This document shows, in pieces, positions 8,364 through 17,551 of a stretch of DNA of 64,000 bases. The position numbers were made by a program, and so were the translations under genes. Origin of the DNA: Haloechinothrix alba (GTDB lineage: Bacteria > Actinomycetota > Actinomycetes > Mycobacteriales > Pseudonocardiaceae); contig NZ_FZNW01000002.1 in NCBI RefSeq assembly GCF_900188115.1, positions 228,348 through 292,347 of the forward strand. Direction: 5' to 3'. The notes beneath the pieces are model-generated. The model was not told the origin of the DNA. It searched no databases and saw only the letters and a program-made list of their open reading frames with translations. Every line of letters begins with the position of its first letter. Within the stretch, counting starts at the first letter, position 1.

Positions 8364-9632
8364 TCACTCCCGCTCCGGGCACGTTGCGATGCATCGCGTG
8401 GTCAGGGTCGTATCCAGCAGGTTTCCCCCGCCCGACACCAGCCCGGTCATCAACGGATCCAACGGCTCGTGCATGCCGCACCCGGTGAATGTGGGGATCG
8501 TGTACTCGGAGCGATCCATCCGGCTCTCGGCTCCCTCCGCGAGGTTCACCGTTCCGGTGATCTCGATGGAAGCGGGAACGCGCGTGCGGCACTCGTCCCC
8601 GACCCCGAGCGACACGCCGTCCTGCCGGACATCGCTCAGCAGCACGAACAGCTCGGCGTCGAGATCGACGTGCGCCTGCTGCTCGGCGAGGTCCAGCTCG
8701 GCGTCACCGCTGACCTCACCGTGCTGGACCAGCTCGACCGTGCTCGTTGTCGGCATGAAGTCGAAGGCCACGAAGTACCCGGCGGACGGCGGGATGTCCA
8801 GATCACCCCGCACCTTGTTCTCGCCGTCCTCCTCGTAGATCACGCCGTCGAAGCGGCCCTGCTCCAACTCCAGGTCGGATCCGAGACCCGCGATATGCGA
8901 GACGGCGTCCACATCGAACGACACGTCGAGTTCGATGCCGGGAGCTGCGGGCTCGGCCATGGTGACCCCGGAGTCGTCGCTCTCGGCGGGATCACCACCG
9001 TCATCGGTGGACTCGCCTGGCGATTCGGCGGAACCGGCGACCGTGATCGTGCCGAGTTCCTCGCCGTGGCCCGTACCCGCGCACTCGATCGGACGCGGCT
9101 TCGCGCTTCCGGACGGGTACGCGGTGCCGCCCGCTACCAGCTCGACGAGCTCGACCCGAACGGGCCCGGTGTCGGCCGGCGTGTACTCCGGGACGCTGCC
9201 GGACAGCGCGACGTCGAGCTCGCCGGACCCGGGAAGGGACACGGCATCGGACACCATCCCCTCGACCGGCAGCTCGGTCGTTCGCTCGCCCTGACCGAGG
9301 CGGAGGGACGCATCGAGGGCGATGTCGACCTGCTCGACTCCGGACCCGCGCAACGCGTCCACCGCGGCGGACGGCAGCGTGACCGCGGCCTCGACCGGCG
9401 GGAGCTCGACGTCCTGCCCCTCGGCGACAGTATCGGGTAGGGCGCCGGTGAACCCGAGGACCGCGTCGAACCCGGCACCCGAGCCTGCCGAGCAACGGGT
9501 CCCGCTCTCGAACGACACGTCACCCGCCGTCGCGGCGCCCGCGACCAGCGCGGCGGAGCCGACGGCGAGCGCGGTCGCGAAGGCCGCCGATACGGCTCTC
9601 GCCGGGACCTTCCGAGACCGAGGCAATTTCAT
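8364..9632 (-). CDS. secreted DUF6801-like protein at head of mce operon
   Basis: This is a predicted exported protein of 422 residues with no known function. I choose the ATG at 9632 because it opens a typical signal peptide: KLPRSRK, then an Ala/Val-rich core ending near residue 36 (AGAATAG). An ATG 19 codons further upstream would bury the signal. The mature part has an N-terminal beta-rich module with paired Cys, resembling what is annotated as DUF6801. An Asp/Glu/Ser/Gly-rich linker (about 225-250) and a second beta-rich module with several Cys (C-R-T near 350, CGMHEP near 390) follow. The protein at 29793-31241 has the same architecture. Position just before yrbEA on the same strand suggests a role linked to the transporter, which is inference. 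Confidence 0.75.
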   Translation of the reverse strand: MKLPRSRKVPARAVSAAFATALAVGSAALVAGAATAGDVSFESGTRCSAGSGAGFDAVLGFTGALPDTVAEGQDVELPPVEAAVTLPSAAVDALRGSGVEQVDIALDASLRLGQGERTTELPVEGMVSDAVSLPGSGELDVALSGSVPEYTPADTGPVRVELVELVAGGTAYPSGSAKPRPIECAGTGHGEELGTITVAGSAESPGESTDDGGDPAESDDSGVTMAEPAAPGIELDVSFDVDAVSHIAGLGSDLELEQGRFDGVIYEEDGENKVRGDLDIPPSAGYFVAFDFMPTTSTVELVQHGEVSGDAELDLAEQQAHVDLDAELFVLLSDVRQDGVSLGVGDECRTRVPASIEITGTVNLAEGAESRMDRSEYTIPTFTGCGMHEPLDPLMTGLVSGGGNLLDTTLTTRCIATCPERE

Positions 9633-9901
9633 GTGCGCGAGTTCCCGTTTTCCGAACGACGCGGACAGGGGAATGAACCCTGCCGGCAAAATCCTTAATG
9701 GACCAAAACGTTGCGTTCCCGGAAACCTTATACGCGGGCTGCGGCGACCACAACACTTCGCAAAAATCCCCCCAGCCGGACCGGGCGCACCCCGGAATTC
9801 TTGTCACCGGCACGCGAAACCGGCGCGGCCGGATTGTCAGGCAGCTACCACGAAATCCGGCCGGTTCGGCGTGGATCCTGCGACCGGCGACCACCAGATG
9901 G

Positions 9902-11986
9902 TCAGAACCGCGACGCCAGCCACTGTGTCTCCATCAACCGGTGTTTGAGGAGCTTACCGGTCGGGTTCCTGGGAAGCTCGTCGGTGAAGACGACGTCGCG
10001 TGGTACGGCGAACCGCGGCAGCCGGTGCCGGACGTATGCCCGGACCATCCCGGCGTCCAGTCGCGCACCGTCGTGCAGGACGATGTAGGCGGCGAGCCGC
10101 TGCCCGAACTCGTCGTCGTCGACACCGACGACCGCTACGTCCGCCACCTGCGGCAGGTAGGCCAGCGCCTCTTCGACGGTGCGCGGGAAGACGTTCTCGC
10201 CACCCGAGATGACCATCTCGTCCTGCCTGCCGGATACGAACAACCGTCCGTTCGCGTCCACGTACCCGAGATCGCCCGTATCCATCAGGGAATCACGGAC
10301 CTCGCGGCTGCTGCCGTCGGTATAGCCGTGGAACAGCATCTCGTTGCCGACGAAGATGCGGCCGGTCGCGCCTGGCGGCACCGGTGCGCCGTCGACGTCC
10401 AGGATGCCCAGGCGGGTTCCCAGCGGCGGCTTCCCCGCCGTCGTCGGCGCGGCCCGCAGGTCCGCGGGATCGGCCACGGTGCCCCACGAGACCTCGGTCG
10501 AACCGTAGAAGTTGTACAGCACATCGCCGAAGGTGTCCATGAACTCCGTTACCAGTGCCCCGGACATCGCGGACCCGCTGCTGGCGACCACGCGCAGGCT
10601 CGAGGTGTCATACCTCTGCCGCACCTCCGCAGGTAGATCGAGAATCCGCCGGAGCATGATCGGGATGGCGAACAGCGCAGTGCACTGCTGCTCCGCGATC
10701 GTTCGCAGGCACGCCTCGGCGTCGAAGCGCTCCTGCAGCACCACGGTCGCCCGCAGTGGAGTAGTGATGAGCATTCCCGCCATGCCCCAGGCATGAAAGA
10801 TCGGTGCGGAGATCAGCATGCGTTCGCCCACCCGCAGCGGGATCCTCGACAGCATCGCCGCGACACTGCCGAGTCCCTTCGACGACGGGCGCAACGCACC
10901 GCGCGGGGTACCGCTCGTACCCGAGGTCATCACCACTACCGAGCCCGGCCGGGCCGGTGGTTTCCGCCCGGCACGCGAGACGGTCGTGCGCAGCGAGCGC
11001 ACCGTCAGGCCCGCGGCGCCACCGGCGCCCGGCCCGGTCGTGATCAGCTGGACGCCGTCCGGCAGGTAACGCACGAGCGGCTCGAAGTCCTCGTCCAGGA
11101 TCACCGTGCCCACGCCGTGCTCGTCGACGGCATCCTCCACCTGCTGACCGGCGAGAGCGGTATTGAGCAACACCACCGAAGCGCCGAGCTTCCCGCAGGC
11201 GAGCACGCTCTCCATCATGGCGATGTGGTTACGCGCGAGCACGCCGACGGTGCTACGTGGGCCGACACCGACGCCTGCCAACCCCGCAGCCAGCCGGTCG
11301 GTGCGGTGGTCGATCTCGCCGTAGGTACACGACGACGCACCGTCGACCAGCGCGGTACGGCCGGGTTCTCGCGCCGCCGCGGCAGAGTACCCGCCCACCA
11401 GCGTGTATCCCCACCTGCCGACGGATCGCAGCTGCGCAAGTACCCGGTCCGGCCGCCCCGGACCGACCACACCCGAACGCATCAGGGTACGCAGCACGCC
11501 GGCCCCGTACCCGCCCGAGGTGCCACGGTTGACCACGTACGCCCCGGAGTCCCCCGCGAGGTACGCACGGACCCGTGCGAGCGCCGCCCGCATCCACGAC
11601 CTGATGCGGCCCTTCGACCACTCGTGCCCGCCGGGTACCGGCAGACGCGGGTTGAAGAACACGAGAGCCAGTCGCGTACGGCCTGCGCCGAGCGGGGAGA
11701 GGTGTACCGATACCCACGATCCGGTGTCCGGGATCGTCGCGAGCACGAGCTTCTCCGCCTGCCGGTTGATCAGCGCCTGCAACCGGAACTCCGTGACTCC
11801 CTCGCTGCCACGGTCGACACGCACGTGATAGGTGGTGCCGTGCACCGGATCGTGCGACGGGACCCGCTCGCAGGAGCTGATCCCCGTGAAGAACCTGGGA
11901 TAGACCTCGGGGTCGCCGAGAATCTCCCACAACCTCGCGGGGGCATGGTCGACCAGCGCGTCGAAGGCTACATAATCGGATGACAT
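9902..11986 (-). CDS. START/SRPBCC domain fused to acyl-CoA synthetase (FadD-like)
   Basis: This 694-residue protein joins two domains. Residues 1 to about 150 look like an SRPBCC/polyketide-cyclase-type hydrophobic-ligand domain (opening YVAFDALVDHAPARLWEIL). Residues about 190-690 form an ANL adenylating enzyme that should activate a carboxylic acid as acyl-AMP and then acyl-CoA. Visible ANL motifs are the P-loop MTSGTSGTPRGA, YGSTEVSWG, DTGDLGYVD and the C-terminal PTGKLLKH with the catalytic Lys. The ATG at 11986 follows the favoured frame, and a start six codons earlier is possible. It lies between the synthase/glycosyltransferase genes and the mce genes on the same strand, consistent with activation of a lipid product or imported fatty acid. 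The acyl substrate is unknown. Confidence 0.85.
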   Translation of the reverse strand: MSSDYVAFDALVDHAPARLWEILGDPEVYPRFFTGISSCERVPSHDPVHGTTYHVRVDRGSEGVTEFRLQALINRQAEKLVLATIPDTGSWVSVHLSPLGAGRTRLALVFFNPRLPVPGGHEWSKGRIRSWMRAALARVRAYLAGDSGAYVVNRGTSGGYGAGVLRTLMRSGVVGPGRPDRVLAQLRSVGRWGYTLVGGYSAAAAREPGRTALVDGASSCTYGEIDHRTDRLAAGLAGVGVGPRSTVGVLARNHIAMMESVLACGKLGASVVLLNTALAGQQVEDAVDEHGVGTVILDEDFEPLVRYLPDGVQLITTGPGAGGAAGLTVRSLRTTVSRAGRKPPARPGSVVVMTSGTSGTPRGALRPSSKGLGSVAAMLSRIPLRVGERMLISAPIFHAWGMAGMLITTPLRATVVLQERFDAEACLRTIAEQQCTALFAIPIMLRRILDLPAEVRQRYDTSSLRVVASSGSAMSGALVTEFMDTFGDVLYNFYGSTEVSWGTVADPADLRAAPTTAGKPPLGTRLGILDVDGAPVPPGATGRIFVGNEMLFHGYTDGSSREVRDSLMDTGDLGYVDANGRLFVSGRQDEMVISGGENVFPRTVEEALAYLPQVADVAVVGVDDDEFGQRLAAYIVLHDGARLDAGMVRAYVRHRLPRFAVPRDVVFTDELPRNPTGKLLKHRLMETQWLASRF

Positions 11987-12220
11987 GCCGTAGCGCCTTC
12001 CCACGAGTGCCCACCCTGACAGTGCACTCCATTAAGCGACGTACGTCACATCTGGTCAATGGGATCGGATCGATCCGCGCGGCGACGCGGGCAGAGCTGT
12101 CAGATGCGCGCAACGACGCGCATCCGGATTGCGCGAATGTGTCAAGTCCGTGATCCGGGCATGCCCGCTCGGGGCACACCGCGGACCGCGAACGGCCGCA
12201 CGCGATCGGGCAGCCTCGGC

Positions 12221-13378
12221 CTAAGTCGGCTGGGCGTGCAGTACCCCTTCGAGACGGTCGGCGGCGGCACGTTCTCCCCCCGCGGCGAGGAAGGACATCG
12301 CGATCTCCCCTGCGGCGTAACGGTAGGAGGGATCGGTCAGCGCCGTATCGATCGCGGCGCCGATGTGGCTGGCACGCGCGTGCCCGAAGCGCAGGCGGGT
12401 GCCGGCGCCCGAGCGCTCCACTTGGTCTGCGATGACCGGCTGGTCGTCCCTGATCGGCGCGACAACGAGGGGTAATCCCCTGCTCAGTGCCTCACAGACG
12501 GTATTGTGCCCGGCATGGCATAGCACGACGTCGACGTGGTCGAGCAGCTCCAGCTGCGGCACATGCGAGCGGACCACGACGTTTTCCGGCACGTCTTCGA
12601 GCGCTCCGGCCGGATCCGCGATGACCGCGCTCGCCCACGGACGATCACGCAACGCCGACGCGCACTCGGTCAGGAACCGTTGCCCCGTGGCATCGTTGAC
12701 GGTCCCCAGGGTGATGTAGACGAGTGGATGCATCCCGTCGATCCGCGGCCACGGGAAGTCCACGTCACCGCGACGCTCGCGTGTCACCGGCCCGACGAAC
12801 CTGACCGAGTTCCCTGCAGCATCCGCACCGGCCAGTGCCGCTGTGGTGAACGCAAGCACCAGGTACGGGGAGAACCGCACGTCCTCCGTCCCCCGCTCGG
12901 TCCCGAACCTCTTTCGGAGCATGTGCAGCTGCCCGGCCACCCAGTCGCGCACCTGAGGGAAGCCCGCAAGCGGGTCGGTCAGCTCGGCGGATGTCGTCGC
13001 CGAGGTGACCCACGGCAGTCCCATCCGGTCGGCGACGAGGCCGCCTGCGAACGCCTGCTGGTCGACGACCAGAACGTCGGGCTTCTCCCGCTCGACTGCT
13101 TCCTCCACCCCGGACACCATCGACTCGGTGACCGGGACGAGCACCTGTTCCCAGAGGTACCTCAACGCGCCGAACCCGCGCAGCCCGGGTGGCCGCGGGT
13201 GGATCGGAGCGGGGGCACACCCGTACACGCGCGCCCAGCCGGGCAGCAGCCCGCCCAGCGCATCCGTGTCACCAGCCCATGCGACACCGTGCCCGCGCGC
13301 TGTCAACTCGGAGGCCACACCGATCGTGGGATGCACGTGCCCGGCGAACGGCGGGACGACGAAAAGGAATCGGCTCAC
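12221..13378 (-). CDS. GT1-family glycosyltransferase (MGT/UGT-like)
   Basis: This 385-residue GT-B fold glycosyltransferase resembles the macrolide/sterol/UDP-glucuronosyl transferase group and would move a sugar from an activated nucleotide to a hydrophobic acceptor. The N-terminal acceptor domain opens FLFVVPPFAGHVHPTIG with the usual catalytic His region. The C-terminal donor domain has the signature CHAGHNTVCEALSRGLPLV (about 300-320) followed by RDDQP, matching the family PSPG-like box. The start is the GTG at 13378, which overlaps the preceding hydrolase stop as GTGA. It belongs to the coupled gene run with the synthase, ACP and hydrolase, so a polyketide-like lipid is the most likely acceptor. 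Confidence 0.86.
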   Translation of the reverse strand: MSRFLFVVPPFAGHVHPTIGVASELTARGHGVAWAGDTDALGGLLPGWARVYGCAPAPIHPRPPGLRGFGALRYLWEQVLVPVTESMVSGVEEAVEREKPDVLVVDQQAFAGGLVADRMGLPWVTSATTSAELTDPLAGFPQVRDWVAGQLHMLRKRFGTERGTEDVRFSPYLVLAFTTAALAGADAAGNSVRFVGPVTRERRGDVDFPWPRIDGMHPLVYITLGTVNDATGQRFLTECASALRDRPWASAVIADPAGALEDVPENVVVRSHVPQLELLDHVDVVLCHAGHNTVCEALSRGLPLVVAPIRDDQPVIADQVERSGAGTRLRFGHARASHIGAAIDTALTDPSYRYAAGEIAMSFLAAGGERAAADRLEGVLHAQPT

Positions 13379-14190
13379 GCCACCTCTCCCAACCATCTCA
13401 GGTGCTCCTGCTCGGTAACCCAGTTCAGCAACAAGTAGCGCAGCAGGTGATGGCGCTCGACGAGGACGGAATGGTCCTGATCGTTGATCACCTCGGTCCT
13501 GCAGCTCGGCAGGACGGCCTGCAACGCGTACGGGTCGTCCCGCTGGAATCCGTCGCTACCGACCACCGTCATCACCGGGCAGTGCAGCGCACGCAGCTCC
13601 TGCTCACCCAGCAGCGGCCCGGAGGGGACGTCCGCGACGATGCTCGTCGACTCGATGATGCGCAGCGCAGCCGTCGCCAGGCGGGCGTGGTGCTTGCCGT
13701 ACGTACGCTCCAGCCATTCGATGTTGGCCGGATCACGCGCCTCGTCGAGCACGTTGCCGAACGTGCGCTCCATCTTGTCCGCCCACGGTTGGGTTGCCGG
13801 CTCACCCTCGATCGCCACGACGCTGCTGACCCGTTCCGGGTGGGTCGCCGCGAAGCTGAACGCGATCGTTCCGCCGAAGCTGTTTCCGATCACGTGCACA
13901 GGACGGTCCTCGGCGAGCTCGGCGAGCAGGCCACGCAGGTCGGCCACGAAGTCGCTCACCCGGTAGCCTGTAGCCGGCCGCGCGCTACGCCCGTGCCCGC
14001 GCAAGTCGTAGGTGAGCACGTCGATGCCGTGCTCGGCGAACGGGGCCGCAAGGGTCAGGTAGAAGCTCGCCAGGCTGTCGTATCCCAAGCCGTGCACGAA
14101 AACCACCGTCGGAACCGGCTCCCCTCCGGACGGTCGCGCCGCCAGCCGCTGGAAGTGGGTACTGACCCCGTTGACGTCTACCCTGCCCAC
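13375..14190 (-). CDS. alpha/beta hydrolase
   Basis: This 271-residue alpha/beta-hydrolase has an apparently complete catalytic triad: nucleophile Ser104 in GNSFGG, Asp213 in GSDGF and His240 in DQDHS. The oxyanion HG motif is at about residues 33-34 (VVFVHGLGYDS). It begins four bases after the ACP stop and ends overlapping the glycosyltransferase start, placing it in the synthase operon. In such a position it could release the acyl chain from the ACP as a type II thioesterase-like enzyme, or hydrolyse an ester intermediate. The sequence alone does not choose between these. No signal peptide is present, so it should act in the cytoplasm. Confidence 0.85.
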   Translation of the reverse strand: MGRVDVNGVSTHFQRLAARPSGGEPVPTVVFVHGLGYDSLASFYLTLAAPFAEHGIDVLTYDLRGHGRSARPATGYRVSDFVADLRGLLAELAEDRPVHVIGNSFGGTIAFSFAATHPERVSSVVAIEGEPATQPWADKMERTFGNVLDEARDPANIEWLERTYGKHHARLATAALRIIESTSIVADVPSGPLLGEQELRALHCPVMTVVGSDGFQRDDPYALQAVLPSCRTEVINDQDHSVLVERHHLLRYLLLNWVTEQEHLRWLGEVA

Positions 14191-14194
14191 CGTC

Positions 14195-14512
14195 TCAACT
14201 CTCCCTGTTTCGAAACCTGCCTGTACTGTGCACGACGAAATCGACGAGCGATCCGATACGCAGGCCGATCACGTCGTCGAGTTCCATCTCCGCGAGGAAC
14301 GCGGCGAGGTTGACGTGTTCGCCGTAGCGCTCGGCGAGGCGCGAGCCGAGCGCCACCAGGTCGATGCTTTCCAGGCCGAGATCCTCGTGAAACGCGGTGT
14401 CACGGGTGATCTCGGTGCCGTCCTCCAGCCCGTACTCGTCGAGCAGTTCGAGCAGCATCGCACGGATGTCGTCGAGGGCGGTCTCCGCCGGAATCGCCTC
14501 GCTCGTGGTCAT
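14195..14512 (-). CDS. stand-alone acyl carrier protein
   Basis: This 105-residue acyl carrier protein has the phosphopantetheine attachment motif DLGLESID with Ser49. Helices either side are typical of the fold, and the C-terminal 20 residues form an extra tail. It begins 12 bases after the AT-DH synthase gene and is followed within four bases by the hydrolase, so it is very probably the carrier that works with the two large synthase proteins. The PfaA-like protein already has its own internal ACP, so this free ACP may serve for loading, offloading or transfer. The exact role is inference. Confidence 0.92.
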   Translation of the reverse strand: MTTSEAIPAETALDDIRAMLLELLDEYGLEDGTEITRDTAFHEDLGLESIDLVALGSRLAERYGEHVNLAAFLAEMELDDVIGLRIGSLVDFVVHSTGRFRNRES

Positions 14513-14524
14513 GGCACTACCTCC

Positions 14525-17500
14525 CTACAGCTCGTTGTCCGCTGCGCCGTCGGTCCGGGCGACCGCGTACTCCCGCGTGCCGCCCGGCTCGGGCACGACC
14601 GCTACCCGCACGCGCCTGCTCCGCGTCGCCGAGGCGACGTCGATCGCGATCTCGCCGTGCGACTCGCCGCCCGCGGCGATCGCTTCCGCTTCGATCCCGA
14701 CCTCTCCCGGCCTCGCACGCCGGACCACCATGCGTGCGACGGCGAGCCGGGCCATGGCCACCGGTAAGGCGTCTCCGGTCATATGACGTAGCCGATCGAG
14801 GAGGCGCTCCTCCGCGGGTGCCACGTCGTTGGCCGTCTCGAGTGCCGTTGAGGAGACCTCCCCGATAGCGACATCGGGCTGGGCGTGCGCGTGCCCGGGC
14901 ACCCACGCCACGCTGAGCCCGTCACACTGATCCACGGCCACCGGCAGGTCACCGACCCGGAGCCCGTACACACCGCCAACTCGGTACCGGCCACTACGGT
15001 CGCAGGAGACGTGGAGCTCGGCGGGATAGACGGCGCCGTGCCCGCGCCGCCACAGCAGGCCCCGAACCGCGTCCTTGACCACCACCCTGGCAAGTAGCCA
15101 ACGCCTGCGCTCGGGCGGATCGCAGGCCTCGTACTCCGCGCGCTCGGATGCGCCGAGATACTTGGGCACGAAGAACTCACGGGAGGCGAGGCCGTTCCAC
15201 GGTTCCGCGAGCAACCACCAGCCGCCGGGCTGTTCGCGCGCGATCGTGTTGGTTCCGGGCAACCGGTGCACGGCGCACGCCCGCTCGTCCCCGTCGACCC
15301 GGTAGTCCTGCCAACCGGTCACCGACACTCCCACGCTCCCGTTCACGGTGACCTGACCGTCGACCACCACGTGCTCATCACTGAGCGAGGTCACCCGGAC
15401 GGCGCCGCCGACAGTCTGTCCGGTGGGCGGCTCGGGCGCGTGGAACCGGATCCGTTCGATGCGTGCGGGGAAGGCGATACACCGTCGCGGATGGTTCTCC
15501 ACCAGCCACTGGCCGATCATCTGGCCGACGTTGTCGAGCAACGCACCCGGCGCGGACGGCACCGTTATCTCGGCCCGGAACGACTCCGGCGAGATCGCCG
15601 TGGAGCGAGTGATGCCCTGGAACGCCGGGCCGTGGAACATCCATCCCTCGTCGTAGAGACGCCTGGCGGACAGCTCGGGTACGCGCTCGTACCTGGCGGG
15701 CGGCCACGGTTCCGGCGCATCATCCGGGTACCGGTCGCCGAGCGTGATCACGGCATCCGCGAAGCCACCCAACCGCGCAGACACGCGGTGCCGGTCCAAT
15801 GGTTCGACCTCGACAGGCACCTGCTGCCCCGGCGCCGCGACGAGCCAGCGACGTAACCGCACGTCGGAGACCTCGGTGACCACCCTGCCGGGAGCCGCGG
15901 CGCGCGCGGCCCCGGCCAGATGCGCGATCATGCCTGTCGCGGGCATGACCGGCCTGCGGTCGGAGTGGTCCGGCCAGCCGGCACGCTGCGCGGCCATGCA
16001 GTGGTCGAGCAGATGCGGCATCGACTCGACGTCGACCGGCAAGGTGTGCCGCAGCGCGCCGGGCGCGGGGTGCGGGCCTGCGGTGCGGCGGCGACCGGCG
16101 GCGTGAACCCGGGGTGGGCGCGCGCGCCTGCCGCGCCCGCCGGCATCGGCCGCTTCGATCACCTCGGCCACGGACGCTGCGCTCTCCTCAAGCAACATCC
16201 CGAACTCGGCCGCGGCAGGGAAGCGGGCACCGAGCTCGCGCAGGCGCGTCGCCTGCGCGAGCTCGGCCCGGTTCGTAGGGGGTGATACCGCGGCACCCGC
16301 GGCCGGTGCCGCGGTATCCGGGTCGAGGACGGAGAAGTCGGGGTTCCCGCCCTCGACCCACGCCGCGGCCGCAACGCGCCGCAGCTGTCCGGTCCCCGAT
16401 CGGTGCGGGGAGTTCGCGGTGATCGTCAGGTGCTCGGACTGGCGCAACGTATCGTCGACCAGCGAGCCGAGCTGCCCGCAGCCGGCTTGCACGAACATCC
16501 GGACGCCGGAGTCGTACAGCTGCCGGATCAGCGCGCCGAAGCGCACCGGCTCGATCATGTGACGGACACTCAGGTCCCGGATGCGTCCGGGATCGTCCGG
16601 GAAACGTGTGGCCGTGGTCGCCGACCACACCGGGATCGTGGCGGGATGCATCGGCAGGCTCGGCACGCCCTCTGCACGGAACGGCCCCAGGTAGTCCTCG
16701 AACATCGGTGTGTGGAAACCCGATTGGAACGGGAGTACATGACTGATCACACCGTTCGCCCGCAACTCGTCGACCAGTGTGGATACCGCTTCGCCTGGGC
16801 CGCACACGACTGTCTGGTTGGGTGAGTTCTCGTGCGATACGACGATGCCGCCCCTACCACGGACCGCTGAGGCCGCGCGCTCCGCCGAGCAGCCGAGTAC
16901 CGCGAACTCGAGTCCGGGTACGCGCAGTGCATCCAGGTCCGCACGTTCGATCATCCGTACGAAGTCCCGTTCCGGCAGGATCCCTGCCGCCCGCATCGCC
17001 GACCATTCGCCTACGCTGTGCCCGGCGAGCGCGTCCGGTCGCAGTCCCAGCGTGCGCAACGCGCGATACATCAGCTCGTTGACCGTGAACACGGAGGCGG
17101 CGTACCTACCGAGCGTGTGGGTATCCAGATCGCCGACGGAGGTACCGAGCCACCCGGCTACATCGGTCACACTCGGCGAGAACTCGGCCTCCAGGCCGGG
17201 GAACACGAAAGCGATACCACCGCCCGCGGAGAGCAACGGTTCCGGGCTGAACCAGATGTCCTTACGTCCCCGCCACGGGGCTTCCTTCCGCACGATCCGC
17301 GCGGCCAGCTCGCAGCGTTCGCGGGTCGGCCCGATGAGCGCCACCCGCGGACCCGGCTCCTGGTGATGTGCGCCCACGTCCGGCGTTCCGCTCCGGTGGC
17401 CCTCGAGCCGCCCGGCAAGCTCCGCGGCCGAGCGCCCGGCCAGCAGCAGCACGTCCTGCTCGCCCCCGGCCCGGGCCTCCCGGCCACGTTGCCCGGCCGT

Positions 17501-17551
17501 TCCTGATACGTCAGCACGTGTCATCGCTGCACCCTGCACCCGCCACGTCAC
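14525..17551 (-). CDS. AT-DH synthase partner with C-terminal PPTase-like domain
   Basis: This 1008-residue protein pairs with the upstream synthase. Domains in order: an acyltransferase (about 110-410) with nucleophile Ser179 in GHSVGE and a later FHTP His; a Pro/Arg-rich linker; a hot-dog dehydratase (about 505-755) with LLDH (His517), a following RPVMPATG, and LLDNVGQ (Asp673, Gln677); then a segment like the PPTase domains fused to some PUFA-type dehydratases (about 785-920, containing RRWLLARVVVKDAV). The expected metal-binding GxDxE of a PPTase is not intact (VAIGEV), so this domain may be inactive. The start is the GTG at 17551, overlapping the previous stop as GTGA, with an ATG at 17524 as alternative. 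It should supply the dehydration step missing from the larger protein. Confidence 0.85.
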   Translation of the reverse strand: MTWRVQGAAMTRADVSGTAGQRGREARAGGEQDVLLLAGRSAAELAGRLEGHRSGTPDVGAHHQEPGPRVALIGPTRERCELAARIVRKEAPWRGRKDIWFSPEPLLSAGGGIAFVFPGLEAEFSPSVTDVAGWLGTSVGDLDTHTLGRYAASVFTVNELMYRALRTLGLRPDALAGHSVGEWSAMRAAGILPERDFVRMIERADLDALRVPGLEFAVLGCSAERAASAVRGRGGIVVSHENSPNQTVVCGPGEAVSTLVDELRANGVISHVLPFQSGFHTPMFEDYLGPFRAEGVPSLPMHPATIPVWSATTATRFPDDPGRIRDLSVRHMIEPVRFGALIRQLYDSGVRMFVQAGCGQLGSLVDDTLRQSEHLTITANSPHRSGTGQLRRVAAAAWVEGGNPDFSVLDPDTAAPAAGAAVSPPTNRAELAQATRLRELGARFPAAAEFGMLLEESAASVAEVIEAADAGGRGRRARPPRVHAAGRRRTAGPHPAPGALRHTLPVDVESMPHLLDHCMAAQRAGWPDHSDRRPVMPATGMIAHLAGAARAAAPGRVVTEVSDVRLRRWLVAAPGQQVPVEVEPLDRHRVSARLGGFADAVITLGDRYPDDAPEPWPPARYERVPELSARRLYDEGWMFHGPAFQGITRSTAISPESFRAEITVPSAPGALLDNVGQMIGQWLVENHPRRCIAFPARIERIRFHAPEPPTGQTVGGAVRVTSLSDEHVVVDGQVTVNGSVGVSVTGWQDYRVDGDERACAVHRLPGTNTIAREQPGGWWLLAEPWNGLASREFFVPKYLGASERAEYEACDPPERRRWLLARVVVKDAVRGLLWRRGHGAVYPAELHVSCDRSGRYRVGGVYGLRVGDLPVAVDQCDGLSVAWVPGHAHAQPDVAIGEVSSTALETANDVAPAEERLLDRLRHMTGDALPVAMARLAVARMVVRRARPGEVGIEAEAIAAGGESHGEIAIDVASATRSRRVRVAVVPEPGGTREYAVARTDGAADNEL

